This document shows, in pieces, positions 12,136-23,572 of a stretch of 64,000 nucleotides of DNA. This DNA comes from Pseudomonas flavescens. GTDB lineage: Bacteria > Pseudomonadota > Gammaproteobacteria > Pseudomonadales > Pseudomonadaceae. The stretch's first letter is position 1. The number at the start of each line of letters is the position of its first letter. The DNA is taken from positions 2,480,001 to 2,544,000 of the forward strand of contig NZ_JACBYV010000001.1 of assembly GCF_013408425.1 (NCBI RefSeq), given 5' to 3'. Below the pieces are notes generated by a model. The model worked only from the letters and a program-made list of their open reading frames with translations, had not been told where the DNA came from and made no database searches. Position numbers and translations under genes: made by a program.

Positions 12136-12556
12136 TGGTGGGCTAAAGCCCACCCTACACATCAGCCCCGCCGCCACCTCAGCCACCGAGAGTGGCAGCG
12201 CGCCAGGCGCGCGAATCGCGGGCATGGCCCGCTCCCACAATGAACCGCTGCGAGCCTTAGAGCTGTAGGGTGGGCTTCAGCCCACCAACTGCCCCGCCAC
12301 CACCTCAGATCCCGGCAAGCACCGAGAGTGGCAGCGAGCCAGGCGCGAATCCCGGGCACGGCCCGCTCCCACATTGATCCGCTGCGAGCCTTAGAGCTGT
12401 AGGGTGGGCTTCAGCCCACCAACTGCCCCGCCACCACCTCAGATCCCGGCAAGCACCGAGAGTGGCAGCGCGCCAGGCGCGCGAATCGCGGGCACGGCCC
12501 GCTCCCACGATGATTCGCTGCGATCATTAGAGCTGTAGGGTGGGCTTCAGCCCACC
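12136..12556. repeat. Tandem array of paired REP-type palindromes (about 135-bp unit)
   Basis: Between convergent mfd and nagZ a composite unit is repeated with starts near 12265, 12399 and 12535 (periods 134 and 136 bp). Each unit holds one palindrome of type GGTGGGCTTCAGCCCACC and one Pseudomonas REP of type GTGGGAGCGGGCCGTGCCCG on the opposite strand, joined by nearly identical spacers. A diverged first unit starts at 12136 with the palindrome in the form GGTGGGCTAAAGCCCACC, and a last half unit ends at 12556. No gene lies in this 537-bp gap. Confidence 0.9.
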
Positions 12557-12567
12557 AACTGGCCATA

Positions 12568-13602
12568 TCACCACCCATACCGGCTTTGCGCTCCCTCCAC
12601 CAACTGCGCTGCCCGCAATGCCGACAACGCCTGAGCCCAGCGCGGGTCCTGGCGATAGTCGGTGCCGGGGAAGGCGCGACGGCGCATGCCGGCCAGGCCT
12701 TTGGGCGCAACCACACCCAGGCGCTGGGCTGCCGACAGCGCGAGCTCTGCAGCTGCACGGTCGTTGCACACCAGCCCCATGTCGCAACCGGCCGTCAGGG
12801 CCGCCTCGATGCGGCTGGCGGCGTCGCCAACTACATGGGCGCCAGCCATCGACAGATCATCGCTGAAAATCACCCCCTCGAAACCCAGCTCGCCGCGCAG
12901 GATGTCCTGCAGCCAGCGGCGCGAGAAGCCAGCAGGCTGACTGTCGACCTGCGGGTAGATGACATGGGCCGGCATCACTGCCGCCAGGTCACGGCTCAGG
13001 GCCGCGAAGGGTCGCAGGTCGGTCTGACGGATTGCATCCAGACTGCGCTCGTCGGTTGGAATCGCCACATGGGAGTCGGCTTCCGCCCAGCCATGACCGG
13101 GGAAGTGCTTGCCGGTCGCCGCCATGCCTGCCTCCGCCATGCCGCGAATGAACGCCCCAGCCAACTGGGTGGCACGCTCGGGGTCGCCCTCGAAGGCTCG
13201 GTGGCCGACCACCGCACTGCGCTGGTGATCGAGGTCCAGCACCGGCGCGAAACTCAGGTCCAGGCCCACTGCCAGGACTTCGGTCGCCATCAGCCAGCCG
13301 CACTGTCGCGCCAGATTCTGCGCATCGGCGCAGCCCGCAATGGCGCGCATCGCTGGCAGACGCACGAAGCCTTCACGCAGACGCTGCACGCGGCCGCCCT
13401 CCTGATCCACGGCGAGCAACAGATCCGGGCGCACGGCACGAATGGCCTGCGACAGCTCACGCACCTGACGCGGGTTCTCGATATTGCGGGCGAAGATGAT
13501 CAGGCCGCCGACTTCCGGCTGGCGCAGCAACTGCCGGTCTTCGGCAGTCAGCCAGGTGCCGGCGATATCCACCATCAGGGAGCCATACAGGGGGGTACTC
13601 AC
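12568..13602 (-). CDS. nagZ: Beta-N-acetylhexosaminidase NagZ
   Basis: NagZ is a cytoplasmic family-3 glycoside hydrolase that removes GlcNAc from anhydromuropeptides during peptidoglycan recycling; in Pseudomonas its products influence AmpC induction. The 344-residue product has the catalytic-loop motif KHFPGHG (165-171), GLDLSFAPVLDLD (113-125) and FSDDLSM (246-252) containing the nucleophile aspartate. Length is close to the family norm. It is transcribed toward mfd, the REP array lies downstream, and psrA lies 298 bp upstream in the same orientation. Confidence 0.96.
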   Translation of the reverse strand: MSTPLYGSLMVDIAGTWLTAEDRQLLRQPEVGGLIIFARNIENPRQVRELSQAIRAVRPDLLLAVDQEGGRVQRLREGFVRLPAMRAIAGCADAQNLARQCGWLMATEVLAVGLDLSFAPVLDLDHQRSAVVGHRAFEGDPERATQLAGAFIRGMAEAGMAATGKHFPGHGWAEADSHVAIPTDERSLDAIRQTDLRPFAALSRDLAAVMPAHVIYPQVDSQPAGFSRRWLQDILRGELGFEGVIFSDDLSMAGAHVVGDAASRIEAALTAGCDMGLVCNDRAAAELALSAAQRLGVVAPKGLAGMRRRAFPGTDYRQDPRWAQALSALRAAQLVEGAQSRYGW

Positions 13603-13900
13603 AACGGGTAATCCTTAATTGAGTGGCCGCCCCGCTCGACCGGAGCGAGGCGCTTCATCGATCAGCGCCACGCCTCGAGCGGGCACCAGGGAAAGTCTTG
13701 CAGCAGCTCTGCGGTTCTGCCTGCATACATGCAGGAACAGCCATGGGACCGCATCGCACGCACAGGTTCCGTATTCGGCGAGCGAGCAGGCACAGCGATT
13801 GGCAAACGCTCGCCCGAACCTGGGCGATGCAGGAAGCAGCGACTGACAGGGGCGCTAGCTTAGGGGCAGCGACAAGCCACCGGCAAGCCGGGCAAGGCGA
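13603..13900. other. Gap between psrA and nagZ without a gene
   Basis: About 298 bp. I see no convincing ORF. A short inverted repeat CCTGCAT..ATGCAGG sits near 13719-13735. The nagZ promoter could lie here. Confidence 0.4.
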
Positions 13901-14605
13901 TCAGGCCTTGGTGATGGCCGGGCCCTTGCTGCGCGGGATGATCTGCGCGGCGGCCAGACGCTCGTCGGTCACGCCACTTTCGGAGCGCATGCCCGCGGCG
14001 AGAAACGGCACCATCAGGCGCATGACCTGCTCGATGGAGGTATCCACGCCGAAGTCGCTTTCGGCCATGGCGCGCAGCGCCTTGATACCGGACATGCTGA
14101 ACGCCGCGGCGCCGAGCATGAAATGCACACGCCAGAACAGTTCCAGCGGGGGAATGCCAGGCGCGGCCTCGTGCACCAGCAGCATGTAGCGGCGGAACAC
14201 CTTGCCGTAGACTTCTTCGAGGTATTTGCGCAGATGCCCCTGGCTCTGACTGAACGCCAGGCCAAGCAGGCGCATGAAGATGGACAGGTCGTTGCCACTG
14301 CGCGGCTTCACCGCCAGGGTCTGCTCGACCAGCAACTCGAGCAGCTCCTCGAGACTGAAGGTCACTCCGGGCTTGCTCTGGCGCTTGTCGAGCTCACGCT
14401 CGAGGCTCGCGCAGAATGGCCCGAGAAAACGCGAGAAGACCGCCTGGATCAGGGCCTTCTTCGAGCCGAAGTGGTAATTGACGGCGGCCAGATTGACCCC
14501 AGCCTTGCTGGTGATCAGGCGCAACGACGTCTCGGCGAACCCCTTCTCCGCGAACAATTGTTCCGCGGCATCCAGAATGCGTTCAACGGTTTCCGATTGC
14601 GCCAT
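13901..14605 (-). CDS. psrA: TetR-family fatty-acid-responsive regulator PsrA
   Basis: PsrA is a Pseudomonas TetR-type repressor/activator that senses long-chain fatty acids, represses fadBA and itself, and activates rpoS. The 234-residue product starts MAQSETVERILDAAEQLFAE with a TetR helix-turn-helix at about residues 25-48 (TSLRLITSKAGVNLAAVNYH). The ATG at 14605 is chosen because the family begins at MAQSET; an upstream in-frame ATG at 14638 would lie inside the operator. Two matching palindromes lie just upstream and indicate autoregulation. The target fadBA is in this same window. Sequence resemblance to the P. aeruginosa protein is very high as I recall it. Confidence 0.95.
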   Translation of the reverse strand: MAQSETVERILDAAEQLFAEKGFAETSLRLITSKAGVNLAAVNYHFGSKKALIQAVFSRFLGPFCASLERELDKRQSKPGVTFSLEELLELLVEQTLAVKPRSGNDLSIFMRLLGLAFSQSQGHLRKYLEEVYGKVFRRYMLLVHEAAPGIPPLELFWRVHFMLGAAAFSMSGIKALRAMAESDFGVDTSIEQVMRLMVPFLAAGMRSESGVTDERLAAAQIIPRSKGPAITKA

Positions 14606-14618
14606 GACATCCATCCGA

Positions 14619-14645
14619 CAAACAAGTGTTTGAAACATACGTTTC
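14619..14645. promoter_or_regulatory. Two tandem PsrA-type operators upstream of psrA
   Basis: CAAACAAGTGTTTG (14619-14632) and GAAACATACGTTTC (14632-14645) both fit the G/CAAAC-N4-GTTTG/C pattern known for PsrA. They share one base and lie 14-40 bp upstream of the psrA start. This predicts autoregulation. Confidence 0.85.
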
Positions 14646-14823
14646 AGCGCGCACGCCTGTCAAGTCGCGCAGGCCGTATTCTGGATGCTCAGTCATCATT
14701 TGGCGATAGCGTCGCGGCCATCCCGGCCGGGTTTGCACAATGGCCCGCTGAGCATAGCCCGGAACGCCGCCTGGCGGATAACACAGGCGCAACGCACATC
14801 AATGGATTGCCAAGCGCCGATTA

Positions 14824-14858
14824 CTGTATATAATCCCAGTCACTGTATAAAAAGACAG
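14824..14858 (+). promoter_or_regulatory. Two LexA boxes upstream of lexA
   Basis: CTG-N10-CAG elements at 14824-14839 (CTGTATATAATCCCAG) and 14843-14858 (CTGTATAAAAAGACAG) lie directly upstream of the lexA ATG, with centres 19 bp apart. These are SOS-box sequences by the gamma-proteobacterial consensus and predict autorepression. Confidence 0.93.
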
Positions 14859-14868
14859 AGCCGCCCAC

Positions 14869-15480
14869 ATGATCAAGCTGACGCCCCGCCAAGCCGAAAT
14901 CCTCGCCTTCATCAAGCAGTGCCTGGAAGACAACGGCTACCCGCCGACTCGCGCAGAGATCGCCCAGGCGCTCGGCTTCAAGTCGCCGAACGCTGCCGAG
15001 GAACACCTCAAGGCCCTGGCCCGCAAGGGTGCGATCGAGATGACCCCGGGCGCCTCCCGTGGCATCCGCATCCCGGGCTTCGAGCCCAATCAGGTCGAGG
15101 AAGAAGGCCTGCCGGTGATCGGTCGGGTCGCTGCCGGTGCGCCGATCCTCGCTCAACAGCATATAGAGGAAGCCTGCCGGATCAACCCGGACTTCTTCCG
15201 CCCCAAGGCCGATTACCTGCTGCGAGTGCGCGGCATGAGCATGAAGGACATCGGCATCGTCGACGGTGACCTGCTTGCCGTACACACCACCAGCGAAGCA
15301 CGCAACGGCCAGGTCGTGGTCGCGCGCATCGATGACGAGGTAACGGTCAAGCGCTTCAAGCGTGAAGGCAACACCGTCTGGTTGCTGGCCGAGAACCCAG
15401 AATTCGCCCCGATCGAAGTGAACCTGGAAGAACAGGAGCTGATCATCGAAGGCTTGAGTGTCGGCGTCATACGCCGCTAA
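14869..15480 (+). CDS. lexA: SOS repressor LexA
   Basis: LexA represses SOS genes and self-cleaves when RecA is activated. The 203-residue product has the N-terminal winged-helix DNA-binding domain, the Ala89-Gly90 scissile bond in VAAGAP, catalytic Ser124 in RGMSMKD and Lys161 in TVKRFK. Two SOS boxes precede it. sulA follows 10 bp downstream with its own GGAGG site, making a lexA-sulA operon. Divergent psrA lies 263 bp away. Confidence 0.97.
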   Translation: MIKLTPRQAEILAFIKQCLEDNGYPPTRAEIAQALGFKSPNAAEEHLKALARKGAIEMTPGASRGIRIPGFEPNQVEEEGLPVIGRVAAGAPILAQQHIEEACRINPDFFRPKADYLLRVRGMSMKDIGIVDGDLLAVHTTSEARNGQVVVARIDDEVTVKRFKREGNTVWLLAENPEFAPIEVNLEEQELIIEGLSVGVIRR

Positions 15481-15490
15481 TGGAGGCTTT

Positions 15491-15949
15491 ATGCAGTTCC
15501 CTCAGTCACTGAGCCGTACCCAACTTCCGCTGTTCGATGCCTTTCTGGCCTCGACCCTCGCAGTGGTCGAGCCCGAACCGGTAGCCCAGGAAACCACGTT
15601 CAGCGAGGTGTCGCTGAGAGGTGCTGCGGGTAACTGTCTGACACTGCTGGCTCCCATGCTGCGGGAACTGAGCGAGAAGGACGACGAACGCTGGCTGACC
15701 CTGATCGCCCCACCGGCCAGCCTGACCCAAAGCTGGCTGCGCGATGCAGGCCTGAACCGTGAGCGGATTCTGCTGTTGCACCCGCGCAACAGCCAGAGCG
15801 CCCTGCTACTGGCTCAGGAAGCCTTGAAGCTTGGCCGTAGCCATACGGTAGTGAGCTGGTTGCATCCCCTGCCCCAGCACGCGCGCCAGCAACTGGAAGC
15901 GGCAGCACGCCTCGGTCAGGCGCAAAGCCTGAACATCAGCCTGGGCTGA
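15491..15949 (+). CDS. sulA: SOS cell-division inhibitor SulA
   Basis: SulA blocks FtsZ polymerisation during the SOS response. The 152-residue product starts MQFPQSLSRTQLPLFDAF and contains WLTLIAPPASLTQSWLRDAG and RILLLHPRNSQSALLLAQEA, which match SulA-type blocks. I choose ATG 15491 because GGAGG lies 5-8 bases upstream; an earlier in-frame start would sit inside lexA. No separate SOS box is seen, so regulation comes from the lexA promoter. Confidence 0.9.
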   Translation: MQFPQSLSRTQLPLFDAFLASTLAVVEPEPVAQETTFSEVSLRGAAGNCLTLLAPMLRELSEKDDERWLTLIAPPASLTQSWLRDAGLNRERILLLHPRNSQSALLLAQEALKLGRSHTVVSWLHPLPQHARQQLEAAARLGQAQSLNISLG

Positions 15950-16032
15950 TCCGCGGTTACAGAGAAATGATCACAACTGAAGCCTCGCTTTTCTACCTGC
16001 TCTCCCTCGAGGGGCGCGGGTAGAAAACCGAA

Positions 16033-16269
16033 TCAGTGCAGGACGCGAGGCTGCTCGTCTTCCTGCTCGAAATCGCCCTCTGCCATTCTGCCGGCCATTT
16101 GCACGCCGACATTGAGCATCGCCTTGGCGACTTCCACATGCTGGCCCTGGAGAAAGGCCTTGGCATCTTCGGAGAAGTCCAGCACCACCAGTGCTTCCTC
16201 ATCATCGGCTCGACGCAGGGCAATACGCCCATCGGGCAGTTCGACGATTTCAAGGAAGGAAGTAGGCAT
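16033..16269 (-). CDS. Small conserved Pseudomonas protein, function unknown
   Basis: A 78-residue acidic protein starting MPTSFLEIVELPDGRIALRR. The ATG at 16269 has GGAG upstream and is preferred over longer in-frame starts with unlikely composition. No signal peptide or membrane segment is seen. It lies between sulA (convergent) and another conserved gene on the same strand; the same neighbour set is found beside lexA and topA in Pseudomonas. I do not recognise a function. Confidence 0.75.
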   Translation of the reverse strand: MPTSFLEIVELPDGRIALRRADDEEALVVLDFSEDAKAFLQGQHVEVAKAMLNVGVQMAGRMAEGDFEQEDEQPRVLH

Positions 16270-16381
16270 AACTCGGATTCTCCACGAAAGGCCGCGCATT
16301 GTAGCAGCCGCTCCGCTCGATCGCTTGGCGAAAAAACCGCCAGGTGCTGAACGGGCTTTCAATCAACGGCAAGCGACACGC

Positions 16382-16903
16382 TTACCATTCGCTGAGGCCG
16401 ACGCGAAAACGCTGCGCCAGCGCCTTGAGCTCCTGCCGCCAGCTCTCCAGGGTTTCCCGCTCGAGAACAGGCAACTCCTCATCCAGGCTCACCGCTTCGA
16501 TCAGCGACGTAGCGCCAGGATCGGCCTTGGCTTCACGTGGTGGACGCGGTGGCTTGAACAGTTGCGCATGGGCCGCCAGCAACTGGCCGAGCCAGGTGTG
16601 CGCGTTCTCGGACAGCTCCACCAGCTCGGCAAGCTCCGGGGTCGGTGCAGCCGCCAGGTTCTGGCGATCCAGCAGCAGTTCGGCCCGCGCGGCACCGCTG
16701 TTCGGCAAGCGATAGAAGCCGGCGATCTCGTGGCAGAGGCCCAATAGCGCCCCATACAGGTGAAACAGCGTGGCCTCTCGCTCGGCCTGCACCAACGCCT
16801 GGGCATTCATCGCCCGGCCCTCTTCAGCCTTGCGCCAGGACTCCAGAGAGAGCCCGGCGTAGAAAATCTTCTGATTGGTGCGGGTATACAGTTCGCCAGC
16901 CAT
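16382..16903 (-). CDS. Conserved hypothetical protein (DUF6586-like)
   Basis: A 173-residue helical, soluble protein starting MAGELYTRTNQKIFYAGLSL. The start is set by GGAGAG a few bases upstream. It is rich in Leu, Ala and Glu and has no membrane segment. It sits immediately downstream of topA in the same orientation, a neighbourhood conserved in Pseudomonas. DUF6586 membership is from memory of similar proteins and not certain; function unknown. Confidence 0.75.
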   Translation of the reverse strand: MAGELYTRTNQKIFYAGLSLESWRKAEEGRAMNAQALVQAEREATLFHLYGALLGLCHEIAGFYRLPNSGAARAELLLDRQNLAAAPTPELAELVELSENAHTWLGQLLAAHAQLFKPPRPPREAKADPGATSLIEAVSLDEELPVLERETLESWRQELKALAQRFRVGLSEW

Positions 16904-16957
16904 ATGCACTCTCCAGATAGCCTCAGGCACGCTCCACGAGAGCGTGCCTGGCGCGGA

Positions 16958-19564
16958 TCAACGCTTGTCTTCGACCTTCCACTTGCCGCCGTCGAAGAAC
17001 GCCTTCCAGCCGGTGGGCTTGCCGTCCACTTCGGTCTGTACGTACTGCTCCTTGGTCTTGCGGCTGTAACGGATGACCGCAGCGCGACCTTCAGGATCCT
17101 TGGCCGGCGCATCGATCAGGAAGTGGTACTTCGGATCGATCTCGTCCTTGTGCGGGATCAGTTCGAGCACCAGCGGTGCACGGGTCTCGCGGTTTTTCGG
17201 GAACTGGCTGGCAGCCAGGAACAAGCCCGAGGCGCCATCACGCAACACGTAGGTGTCATCGACCTTCTCGCACTTGAGCTCCGGCATCTTCACCGCATCC
17301 ATCTTGGGTGGCGCGGGCTCGCCGCTGCGCAGCAGCTTGCGGGTGTTCTTGCACTCGCTGTTGGTGCAGCCGAAGAACTTGCCGAAGCGCCCGGTCTTGA
17401 GCTGCATCTGGCTGCCGCACTTGTCGCACTCCAGGCTCGGCCCTTCGTAGCCCTTGATGCGGAACTGGCCCTGCTCGATCTCATAACCGGCGCAGTCCGG
17501 GTTGTTGCCGCAGATGTGCAGTTTGCGCGTTTCGTCCAGCAGATAGGCATCCATCGCCGTCGCACAGATCGGGCAGCGGTGCTTGCCAAGCAGTACACGG
17601 GACTCGGACTCGCCCTCGTCATCCGCGGCGATCTCGTCACCGGGCACCAGGTTGACGGTGGCCTTGCAGCGCTCCTTCGGTGGCAGGGCATAGCCCGAGC
17701 AGCCGAGGAACACGCCGGTGGAGGCGGTACGGATCATCATCGGCCGGCCACAATCGCGGCACGCGATATCGGTCAGCGTTGGCGTGTTGGCACGCATGCC
17801 ATTGTCGCCATCGGCGGCCACTTCGAGCTTCTTCTTGAAGTCGCCGTAGAACTCGTCGAGCAGGTGCTTCCACTCGCGCTCGCCCTGGGCCACGTCATCG
17901 AGGTTCTCTTCCATGCCGGCGGTGAAGCCGTAGTCCATCAGGTCGGAGAAGCTCTCGGAAAGGCGCTCGGTAACGATGTCGCCCATTTTTTCCGAATAGA
18001 AGCGGCGGTTGTGCAACGCCACGTAGCCACGATCCTGAATGGTGGAAATGATCGCTGCGTAGGTGGACGGACGACCGATCCCGCGCTTCTCCATTTCCTT
18101 GACCAGGCTGGCTTCCGAGTAGCGTGCCGGCGGCTTGGTGAAGTGCTGGCTGGGGTCGAGCTTGATCAGCTTGAGCGCCTCGCCCTCTTTCATTTCCGGC
18201 AGCACGGCGTCGTCGCCCGGCTTGCTGATTTGCGGCAATGCGCGGGTGTAACCGTCGAACTTGAGAATACGCCCCTTGGCACGCAGCTCGAACTGGGCGG
18301 CAGTGACGGTGACGGTGGTCGACAAGTATTCGGCCGGCAGCATCTGGCAGGCAACGAACTGGCGCCAGATCAGCTCGTACAGGCGCTCGGCATCGCGCTC
18401 CATGCCGGACAGCTGGGTCGGCCGCAGATTGACGTCGGAAGGACGAATCGCTTCGTGCGCCTCCTGGGCGCCCTCCTTGCTGGAGTAGACGTTGGGCTTC
18501 TCCGGGAGGTATTTCTTGCCGTACTCACCGTCGATGAAGCCGCGCACCATTTCGATGGCATCGGCCGACAGGTTGGTGGAGTCGGTACGCATGTAAGTGA
18601 TGTAGCCCGCCTCGTAGAGACGCTGGGCCATCATCATGGTCTTCTTCACACCGAAACCGAGGCGCGTGCTCGCGGCCTGCTGCAACGTGGAGGTGATGAA
18701 CGGTGCCGACGGCTTGCTGCTGGTCGGTTTGTCCTCACGCTTGGCGATGCTGTAGCTCGACGCCTTGAGGGTCGCCAGCGCTGCCATGGCCTGGGCTTCG
18801 TTGAGCGGCTTGAAGGCCGCACCGTTCTCGCGGGCCACTTCGAAGCGCACATTGGCACCCTTGGCGGTGCCCAGGTCGGCGTGCACTTCCCAGTATTCTT
18901 CAGGGACGAACGCGCGGATTTCCTTCTCACGCTCGACCACCAGCTTCACGGCAACGGACTGCACCCGGCCGGCGGACAGGCCACGGGCGATCTTCGCCCA
19001 CAGCAGCGGCGAAACCATGTAGCCCACCACGCGATCGAGGAAGCGGCGCGCCTGCTGGGCATTGACCCGATTGATATCCAGCTCGCCCGGGGCGGAGAAC
19101 GCCTCCTGGATGGCCTTCTTGGTGATTTCGTTGAACACCACGCGCTTGTAGCGGCTGTCGTCGCCACCGATGGACTCGCGCAGGTGCCAGGCGATCGCCT
19201 CCCCCTCTCTATCCAAGTCGGTCGCGAGATAGATGGTGTCGGCTTCCTTGGCCAGGCGACGCAGTTCCTCGACCACTTTTTCCTTGCCGGGCAGGATCTC
19301 GTACTTGGCCTTCCAGCCATGCTCGGGATCGACGCCCATGCGGTTGAACAGCTGACGCTTGGCCTTTTCCTTGGGCGACAGGGCCGGCGTTTCGCCAGCT
19401 GCAGCCTTGCCGCGCTTGGCAGGCTCTTTGGCTGCCGCCCCGCCACTGGTGGGGAGGTCGCGGATGTGGCCGATGCTCGACTTCACCACGTACTGGCTGC
19501 CCAGATACTTGTTGATGGTCTTGGCCTTGGCCGGGGATTCCACGATGACCAGCGATTTACCCAT
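16958..19564 (-). CDS. topA: DNA topoisomerase I
   Basis: TopA relaxes negatively supercoiled DNA by a type IA mechanism. The 868-residue product starts [21 protein letters not shown], has the Toprim acidic triad in TDLDREGEA (115-123), the active-site Tyr324 in [11 protein letters not shown], and C-terminal zinc-ribbon modules with paired CxxC motifs (CRDCGRP, CPICATA, CDKCGSQ). An alanine/lysine-rich insert lies at about residues 40-70. A long opposite-strand open frame here is a codon-bias shadow. Confidence 0.97.
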   Translation of the reverse strand: MGKSLVIVESPAKAKTINKYLGSQYVVKSSIGHIRDLPTSGGAAAKEPAKRGKAAAGETPALSPKEKAKRQLFNRMGVDPEHGWKAKYEILPGKEKVVEELRRLAKEADTIYLATDLDREGEAIAWHLRESIGGDDSRYKRVVFNEITKKAIQEAFSAPGELDINRVNAQQARRFLDRVVGYMVSPLLWAKIARGLSAGRVQSVAVKLVVEREKEIRAFVPEEYWEVHADLGTAKGANVRFEVARENGAAFKPLNEAQAMAALATLKASSYSIAKREDKPTSSKPSAPFITSTLQQAASTRLGFGVKKTMMMAQRLYEAGYITYMRTDSTNLSADAIEMVRGFIDGEYGKKYLPEKPNVYSSKEGAQEAHEAIRPSDVNLRPTQLSGMERDAERLYELIWRQFVACQMLPAEYLSTTVTVTAAQFELRAKGRILKFDGYTRALPQISKPGDDAVLPEMKEGEALKLIKLDPSQHFTKPPARYSEASLVKEMEKRGIGRPSTYAAIISTIQDRGYVALHNRRFYSEKMGDIVTERLSESFSDLMDYGFTAGMEENLDDVAQGEREWKHLLDEFYGDFKKKLEVAADGDNGMRANTPTLTDIACRDCGRPMMIRTASTGVFLGCSGYALPPKERCKATVNLVPGDEIAADDEGESESRVLLGKHRCPICATAMDAYLLDETRKLHICGNNPDCAGYEIEQGQFRIKGYEGPSLECDKCGSQMQLKTGRFGKFFGCTNSECKNTRKLLRSGEPAPPKMDAVKMPELKCEKVDDTYVLRDGASGLFLAASQFPKNRETRAPLVLELIPHKDEIDPKYHFLIDAPAKDPEGRAAVIRYSRKTKEQYVQTEVDGKPTGWKAFFDGGKWKVEDKR

Positions 19565-19831
19565 GGATTGGAAAATTCCTGAAATTCGGTAATTGAAAGG
19601 CGGGCTAGCGCCTGAAAGAACTATTGGGTGTCTCGGTTCGACGCACGCTGCATCGACGATGAAAGCGTCCGCTCGACAGAGCGAACACCGAAAAAACGTG
19701 GCGCTGCCGCTTGTACCACATCGATCCTGTCGTTATCCAACGGACCACGAGTGCCCTGCGACCTGCTTTGGCCCCGCTATATATAGTGGCGGTCAAGCCG
19801 AGGTCAAGGGCGAGTGTTTTTTGCAGCCGCC

Positions 19832-20071
19832 TCAGGGACGACGCAGAACGCTTGCCTCACCCTCGACAAAAGCAAAGCGCGGAACCCGCTTGCCGTCCAG
19901 TTCGACCTCGCCCTGGAACATCTCCAGCGGTCGCACCCAGAGGCCATATTCGCCATACAGGGCCTGGTAAACGACCACGTCCTCTTCCGTCTCGGAATGC
20001 CGGGCTACACCCAGTACGCGGTACTCGGGACCTTTGTAGTGACGGTAGAGACCGGGCTGCAGCGACATCAT
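19832..20071 (-). CDS. DUF1653 domain protein
   Basis: A 79-residue protein that is essentially one DUF1653 domain: SLQPGLYRHYKGPEYRVLGV, then ALYGEYGLWVRPLEMF. CCAGGAAA lies upstream of the first of two consecutive ATG codons. The family is small, cytoplasmic and of unknown function. It stands alone between topA and fadA on the same strand, with gaps of 147 and 267 bp on either side. Confidence 0.85.
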   Translation of the reverse strand: MMSLQPGLYRHYKGPEYRVLGVARHSETEEDVVVYQALYGEYGLWVRPLEMFQGEVELDGKRVPRFAFVEGEASVLRRP

Positions 20072-20170
20072 TCAATTTCCTGGAAATTTTTTTCGTTCGA
20101 TAAAAACGGTCGGGCAGCATTTCATGCCGCTAGCCAAACCAGAATGGCCTGCATTAACGATGCAGTGCCA

Positions 20171-20201
20171 AAAAACAAAAACCGGGGCAGAAGCCCCGGT
20201 T
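20171..20201 (-). terminator. Intrinsic terminator of fadBA
   Basis: Minus-strand stem AACCGGGGC / GCCCCGGTT (20180-20201) with a four-base loop, followed by a T-rich tract (plus-strand A-rich 20170-20180). It lies about 17 bp after the fadA stop. Confidence 0.9.
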
Positions 20202-20218
20202 GTGCAACCACCTAAACG

Positions 20219-21424
<1,206 letters not shown>

Positions 21425-23572
21425 TTAACCAAAGAAGGTCTGGCCGTTTTTGGCCATTTCACGCAGTTTCTCGGTCGGCTGATACAGCGCGCCCAGATCG
21501 GCGTACTTGTCGGCCAGGGCCACGAATTCGGCTACCCCGACACTGTCGATGTAGCGCAGCGCACCACCGCGGAACGGTGGGAAACCGATGCCGTAGATCA
21601 GGCCCATGTCGGCCTCGGCAGCCGTTTCGACGATACCGTCTTCCAGGCAGCGCACGGTTTCCAGACAGAGCGGGATCATCATGGTGTTGATGATGTCCTC
21701 GTCGCTCAGCTCGCGCCGCTCGACCACGATCGACTTGAGCAGCTCGTAAGCCTCGGGGTCGGTGACCTTCTTCGGCTTGCCGCGCTTGTCGGTCTCGTAG
21801 GCGTAGAAGCCCTTGCCGTTCTTCTGGCCCAGGCGATTGGCTTCGTACATCACGTCGACCGCGGTGCGGCCTTCTACCGCCATGCGATCCGGGAAGCCTT
21901 CGGCCATCACGTCACGGCCGTGGTGGCCGGTATCGATGCCGACCACGTCGGACAGATAGGCCGGGCCCATGGGCCAGCCGAACTTCTCCATGACCTTGTC
22001 GATACGTGCGAAGTCGATACCGAAGCTGAGCAGCTTGGAGAAGCCGCCGAAGTACGGGAACAGCACGCGGTTGACCAGGAAGCCCGGGCAATCGTTGACC
22101 ACGATCGGGTTCTTGCCCATCTTCTTGGCGTACGCCACGGTGGTGGCAACCGCCTTCTCGCTGGACTTCTCACCACGGATGACTTCGACCAGAGGCATCA
22201 TGTGCACCGGGTTGAAGAAGTGCATGCCGACGAAGTTTTCCGGGCGCTTGAGGGCCTTGGCCAGCAAGCTGATGGAAATGGTCGAGGTGTTGGAGGCCAG
22301 AATGGTGTCCTCCTTGACCGCCGCCTCGACCTCGGCCAGCACGGCCTGCTTGACCTTGGGGTTCTCGACCACGGCTTCGACGACGATGTCGACATGGCCG
22401 AAGTCGCCATAGGACATGGTCGGGCGAATGGCGCTCAGCGATTCGGCCATCTGCGCGGTGGTCATGCGACCCTTCTCGACGCGCTTGCCGAGCAGCTTGG
22501 AGGCCTCGCCCAGGCCCATCTTGATCCCCTCTTCGCGGATATCCTTCATCAGGATCGGCGTGCCTTTGGACGCCGACTGGTAGGCGATACCGCCGCCCAT
22601 GATGCCGGCACCCAGCACAGCGGCCAGTTTCACGTCCTGGGCGATGGCGTCGTGGGCCTTGGCTTTCTTCTTCAGTTCCTGATCGTTGAGGAACAGGCCG
22701 ATCAGGCTTTCCGCGACCGAGGTCTTGGCCAGCTTGGCGAAACCGGCGGCTTCGACTTCCAGCGCCTTGTCACGGCCGAAGTTGGCGGCTTTCTGAATGG
22801 TCTTGATCGCTTCGACCGGTGCCGGGTAGTTCGGGCCGGCCTGGCCTGCGACGAAACCCTTGGCGGTTTCGAAGGCCATCATCTGCTCGATGGCGTTGAG
22901 CTTGAGCTTTTCCAGCTTGGGCTGACGCTTGGCCTTGTAATCCAGCTCACCGGAAATCGCGCGCTTGATCAGGTCCAGGGCACCGGCCTGCAGCTTGTCA
23001 GCGCTGACCACGGCGTCCACCGCACCGACCTTGAGGGCTTCATCGGCACGGTTTTCCTTGCCGGAGGCGATCCACTCGACGGCGTTGTCGGTACCGATCA
23101 GGCGCGGCAGGCGCACGGTGCCACCGAAGCCTGGGTAGATCCCCAACTTGACCTCGGGCAGACCGATCTTGGCGCCTTCGGCCATGATCCGGTAATCGGC
23201 GGCCAGACACATTTCCAGGCCGCCACCCAGGGCGATGCCGTTGATGGCGACGACGGTGGGCACTGCCAGGTCTTCGAAATCACTGAAGATCCTGTTGGCT
23301 TCCAGGTTACCGGAGACCAGTTGCTCTTCCGGCAGCTTGAAGTTGTCGACGAACTCGGTGATGTCGGCACCGACGATGAAAACGTCCTTGCCGCTGCTGA
23401 CGATCACGCCTTTGATCGAGGCGTCGGCCTTGATCGCGTCGACGGACTGACGGAGCTCGCTCAGGGTCAGACGATTGAACTTGTTGACGGACTCACCCTT
23501 GAGATCGAACTTGAGTTCGACGATGCCGCTTTCAAGAGCCTTAACCGTGATGGCTTTACCTTCGTAAATCAT
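21425..23572 (-). CDS. fadB: Fatty-acid oxidation complex alpha subunit
   Basis: FadB combines enoyl-CoA hydratase/isomerase (N-terminal half) and 3-hydroxyacyl-CoA dehydrogenase (C-terminal half). The 715-residue product starts [20 protein letters not shown], has the crotonase oxyanion region [13 protein letters not shown] and a Rossmann motif [19 protein letters not shown], then the [14 protein letters not shown] signature. ATG 23572 follows GGAGATCAG. The opposite strand carries a 1127-codon shadow frame. Confidence 0.97.
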   Translation of the reverse strand: MIYEGKAITVKALESGIVELKFDLKGESVNKFNRLTLSELRQSVDAIKADASIKGVIVSSGKDVFIVGADITEFVDNFKLPEEQLVSGNLEANRIFSDFEDLAVPTVVAINGIALGGGLEMCLAADYRIMAEGAKIGLPEVKLGIYPGFGGTVRLPRLIGTDNAVEWIASGKENRADEALKVGAVDAVVSADKLQAGALDLIKRAISGELDYKAKRQPKLEKLKLNAIEQMMAFETAKGFVAGQAGPNYPAPVEAIKTIQKAANFGRDKALEVEAAGFAKLAKTSVAESLIGLFLNDQELKKKAKAHDAIAQDVKLAAVLGAGIMGGGIAYQSASKGTPILMKDIREEGIKMGLGEASKLLGKRVEKGRMTTAQMAESLSAIRPTMSYGDFGHVDIVVEAVVENPKVKQAVLAEVEAAVKEDTILASNTSTISISLLAKALKRPENFVGMHFFNPVHMMPLVEVIRGEKSSEKAVATTVAYAKKMGKNPIVVNDCPGFLVNRVLFPYFGGFSKLLSFGIDFARIDKVMEKFGWPMGPAYLSDVVGIDTGHHGRDVMAEGFPDRMAVEGRTAVDVMYEANRLGQKNGKGFYAYETDKRGKPKKVTDPEAYELLKSIVVERRELSDEDIINTMMIPLCLETVRCLEDGIVETAAEADMGLIYGIGFPPFRGGALRYIDSVGVAEFVALADKYADLGALYQPTEKLREMAKNGQTFFG

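Noticed and set aside
12136..12556. CRISPR array as an explanation for the repeats between mfd and nagZ
   Set aside because: Units are about 135 bp with near-identical spacers and internal palindromes, unlike short repeats with unique spacers; no cas gene is present. No other CRISPR-like array was seen in the window.
16760..19582. 940-codon open frame on the plus strand opposite topA
   Set aside because: Shadow of topA, with repetitive His/Leu/Gly/Arg composition and no family resemblance.
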